Below the pieces are notes generated by a model, which ran no database searches, was not told the origin of the DNA, and was given only the letters and a program-made list of their open reading frames with translations. Made by a program: the position numbers and the translations under genes. Below are positions 31,444 to 33,747 of a stretch of DNA of 33,747 nucleotides, piece after piece (within the stretch, counting starts at the first letter, position 1; the number at the start of each line of letters is the position of its first letter). Source of the DNA: CBDHHC01 sp050633205 (lineage in GTDB: Bacteria > Pseudomonadota > Alphaproteobacteria > Rhizobiales > CBDHHC01). Where the stretch lies: the NCBI GenBank assembly GCA_050633205.1, contig JBOEGA010000079.1, positions 1 to 33,747 on the forward strand, read 5' to 3'.

Positions 31444-33454
31444 TTAACGTGCAAGAACGATAAAGTCTGTGCCCTTCCCGGTTTCATCACTATAGCCGTT
31501 ATCTGTAATAATAAATGAACTTCCAGGTGTTAACCGCTTTGAAAGAAACTCACTGACCTTTTTGGGTAGAACGATACGGTCCAGGGCATCTTTAGCTGCA
31601 TCAGATGTCTCCTGTCCGGTTTTGACAGAAGCTGTTGCCAGTGGTTTTGATTTAACTTTTGCAAGCTGCTTCCTGCTTTTTATTGTAACAACATTCCACC
31701 GGGCCTGACTGTCAGTTTTGTCAAACTTCAGCACACTGTAAAAATGAGTGCCAAGAGCCCTCTCCGGTTCTGCAATCCCCACAGGGGCGTCATAAACATC
31801 TCTAAACCCCTGACGAACGTAAACATGTCCGGCATTCAGAGGGTCCTTGCCTGATTTTTCTCGAATGGATGCAATAAGCTTTTCGTTTATCAGACCTGTT
31901 ACTTTAAGATTATTGGCTTTCTGGTATTTCTTGATCACAGCAATTGTCTCCAGCCCATACAGACCATCAACCTTTTCAACTCTGTATCCAAGATCAACAA
32001 GAGCTTGCTGGATATCTTTAACTTTGTGCTGTCTGGTTGCTTTGGTCAGCAAAATCCTCAAAGGCTTCTTTTGCTGACGAATGACTTTTCTTGCCTGTTT
32101 GATACGACTGCTCAGACGAACTATATTTCTCTGAAGCTTTGCATAGAAAGCCTGGGTCTGCTTCGCCTCTGAAAATGCTTTCCCGTATAACTCTTTGGCT
32201 TGATCACGCTGTTNNCTTTAAGGGAAGATACTCCCCATTAAATGCCGTCAGTTTATTTTTAAGATTCAGCAGCTGCTTCTCTGCTTTCTCTATGCTGACT
32301 GCCGTTTTAACCTGTTGTGCCTCAGTATATTTTTTTGCAGTCGCAGTTTTCTTTTCAGCCCATGATATCTGCTTTAACAGACGCGAATATTTACGCTGAA
32401 GAAATGATAATTTCTTTCTGGCTTTACGGGAATTTTCCTGAGAAGTAATGACTTCTTTTAATAGAACTATTTCAACATTGAGTTTCTCAGACTTATCTTT
32501 AAGCCATGCTTGCTTCTTTTGAGTGATCTCCAGCCACTTCTGCGCTTTGGCAAGCTTTCCCGCTGCAGTCCTTTTCACATGTGAAAGCCTACCCTTAGCC
32601 CAGTTCACCTGCTTAAGAAGACGAGTATGTTTGTAGGCAAACCCTGCAGTTTTTGCATTTTTCTGTCTGTAAGCATTCCAGCTTTCTTTCAGAGCAAGCT
32701 TTTGCTGCTTTATTAGCTCTCTGGTCGTGACAAGATCTTTTTTATTTTGCGCTTTCTCCGCTTTCAGACTGTCCAGTCTGGCTTCAGCTTCTGTTGGCAC
32801 CCGCTTATATTGTTCTGAACGTCCGCCATTTCCATCATTCTTTGTTGATGCAAATGCCTGTGTAGTCAGCCCCATCGCCGAGCTGGGGCTCCCTTCAGAA
32901 ACAGGAATAAGACGTGGTGTTGGAGAAATAAGGTTCTCATGCATAATCTCCACTGGGCGAACCTTCTCATGCGCAATGATCACATGAACACCCCTTCGGG
33001 TATATCTGAACAGTTTCCGGGCAAAATCGTATGGCATACGCACACACCCGTGAGAGGCGTATCTTCTGGAAACATTACCTGCATGAAGAGCAATACCTGA
33101 CCAGGTAAGGCGCTGCATAAAGGGCATGGGCGCATCATCATAAAGGTTTGAATAATGTTCTCTTCGCTTACCTAGTATGCTGAACACCCCTGCCGGTGTA
33201 TTATGTCCGGGACGTCCTGAGGAAATCCTCGTCTCTATTATATGTTCCCCGTTCTGATAGACACTCATCTTCTGATCCGGGATAGATATAATAAGCTGCA
33301 CAGGACCGATTGACAGGAAGTTTTCCTGATACCATTGTTTTTCCTGCTTGGCAGAAACACCACGTATCTCATCAGAATAAACTGTTTCAGGAAGAAGAAA
33401 GGTCAGGAAAACAAAGAAAATTGCAGACAGGTTTTGAAGAGATTGATAATTCAT
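31444..33454 (-). CDS. L,D-transpeptidase with coiled-coil region and peptidoglycan-binding domain, frame broken at an NN gap
   Basis: This exported cell-wall enzyme forms 3-3 peptide cross-links or attaches proteins to peptidoglycan. Signal peptide, about 1-27. YkuD domain, about 48-165, with H124 in ALHAGN and the nucleophile C137 in SHGCVRM. Linker to about 225. A lysine-rich coiled coil at about 226-460, containing an 80-residue-spaced repeat (RLLKQVNWAKGR at 278, RLLKQISWAEKK at 358). A PG_binding_1 domain at about 470-530 (IQQALVDLGYRVEKVDG). A C-terminal region of unknown kind. The NN at 32214-32215 breaks the frame, but 50 open codons join the pieces without a stop if the gap is 1 (mod 3) bases, giving about 669 residues. 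The ATG at 33454 begins the signal peptide; a TTG at 33481 is less likely. Confidence 0.85.
32214..32215. other. NN gap that shifts the reading frame
   Basis: The open frames on both sides encode one L,D-transpeptidase. They join if the gap is really one base or one plus a multiple of three. This is therefore probably an assembly artefact and not a pseudogene lesion. Confidence 0.8.
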
Positions 33455-33747
33455 TTTTGAAACAATAAACGCATGACTCAATACTCTGACAATTCAGCAA
33501 TGTAATTTTGCCTTAGCCTTGGTATCGATAATAATTAAAAGATACAGAACCCAGTTAAGTAATTTCTACATGAATATTGTTTCTACACAATTAAGAAAAA
33601 TGGTTTAGACAGGCTATGTCATACCATGATGCTGTGAGGCCACAGAGCAATTGCGTTCACCCGACACGCCATCATCACCTCCAGAGCTCCTCATTGATAC
33701 ACCCGGCGTAGTGCCTGTTTATATTCAATAGATAAAAACAAATAATC
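33455..33747. other. Right-end intergenic region
   Basis: About 290 bases lie upstream of the L,D-transpeptidase. They contain the possible 17-residue ORF described separately and a weak promoter-like pair on the minus strand (TTAACT, 17 bases, ATTATT). No larger gene is visible up to the end of the window. Confidence 0.4.
33619..33675 (-). CDS. Possible 17-18 residue peptide with a near-perfect ribosome binding site
   Basis: On the minus strand GGAGGTGATGATG places a complete anti-16S complement 2 bases before one ATG (33675) and 5 bases before a second, in-frame ATG (33672). The frame reads MACRVNAIALWPHSIMV and stops. A CTGTG/CACAG hairpin lies within it. It precedes the L,D-transpeptidase start by about 165 bases on the same strand, so it could be a leader peptide or an independent small gene. 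I recognise no family. The call rests only on the ribosome binding site. Confidence 0.3.
   Translation of the reverse strand: MMACRVNAIALWPHSIMV

Noticed and set aside
31233..32215. Possible pseudogenes: truncated BASS transporter and split L,D-transpeptidase
   Set aside because: In both cases the frame break falls exactly on N bases and the sequence on both sides continues the same protein, so assembly error is the simpler reading.
1..33747. CRISPR arrays, tRNA/rRNA genes, insertion sequences, phage genes, toxin-antitoxin modules
   Set aside because: No direct repeat arrays, tRNA-like cloverleafs, transposase or integrase motifs were seen. The RatA-like gene is a START-domain protein without a partner antitoxin gene.

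Overview
This window looks like a chromosomal segment of an alphaproteobacterium with a fairly low GC content (judged by eye, mid-40s percent). The evidence is gene content and local order: dusB-ntrB-ntrC, a fused ispDF, a stand-alone pncC (CinA C-terminal domain), a COQ10/RatA-type START protein, lipA, and a pdhA-pdhB-pdhC-lpd cluster in which PdhB carries its own lipoyl domain, with an FtsB-type gene upstream. A DUF1489 protein and a TTAA-N7-TTAA site of the CtrA type fit the same group. I cannot name the genus. No tRNA, rRNA, CRISPR array, prophage or insertion sequence was seen.

Layout. 1-3.4 kb: 3' part of a giant AsmA/YhdP-like envelope protein, facing a DUF1489 gene. 4.0-6.9 kb: a membrane-anchored class III nucleotide cyclase convergent with, and overlapping, a large membrane sensor histidine kinase. 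7.0-11.4 kb (minus): dusB-ntrB-ntrC-recO, a tight nitrogen-regulation operon with recO where ntrYX often stands. 11.5-14.7 kb (plus): ispDF-pncC-ruvX-AEC transporter. 14.8-15.7 kb (minus): an MDR oxidoreductase. 15.7-16.1 kb: a gap holding a strong minus-strand terminator with no gene in front of it (sRNA candidate). 16.1-18.8 kb: plsY-dprA, then an enoyl-CoA hydratase/isomerase. 18.8-19.7 kb: an AT-rich gene-poor stretch containing a 27-residue membrane peptide gene with its own CtrA-like site, ribosome binding site and terminator. 19.7-22.3 kb: a small exported protein, a RatA-like gene, an APH(6)-like kinase and an FG-GAP repeat exported protein. 22.3-29.1 kb (minus): ftsB, pdhA, pdhB, pdhC, lpd, lipA, which together make and lipoylate pyruvate dehydrogenase. 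29.4-31.4 kb: an AraC-type regulator divergent from a BASS transporter. 31.4-33.5 kb: one long L,D-transpeptidase with a coiled-coil region and a peptidoglycan-binding domain.

Three short N runs (near 29.93, 31.23 and 32.21 kb) sit in the last 4 kb. Two of them break reading frames that are otherwise continuous, so the BASS transporter and the L,D-transpeptidase are each annotated here as one gene across the gap.

Most genes are housekeeping. The less ordinary material is the 27-residue peptide unit, the orphan terminator/sRNA candidate, the leader of the small exported protein, a 17-residue ORF with a near-perfect Shine-Dalgarno sequence at the right end, and the architecture of the L,D-transpeptidase. 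I did not find a clear new multi-gene system.
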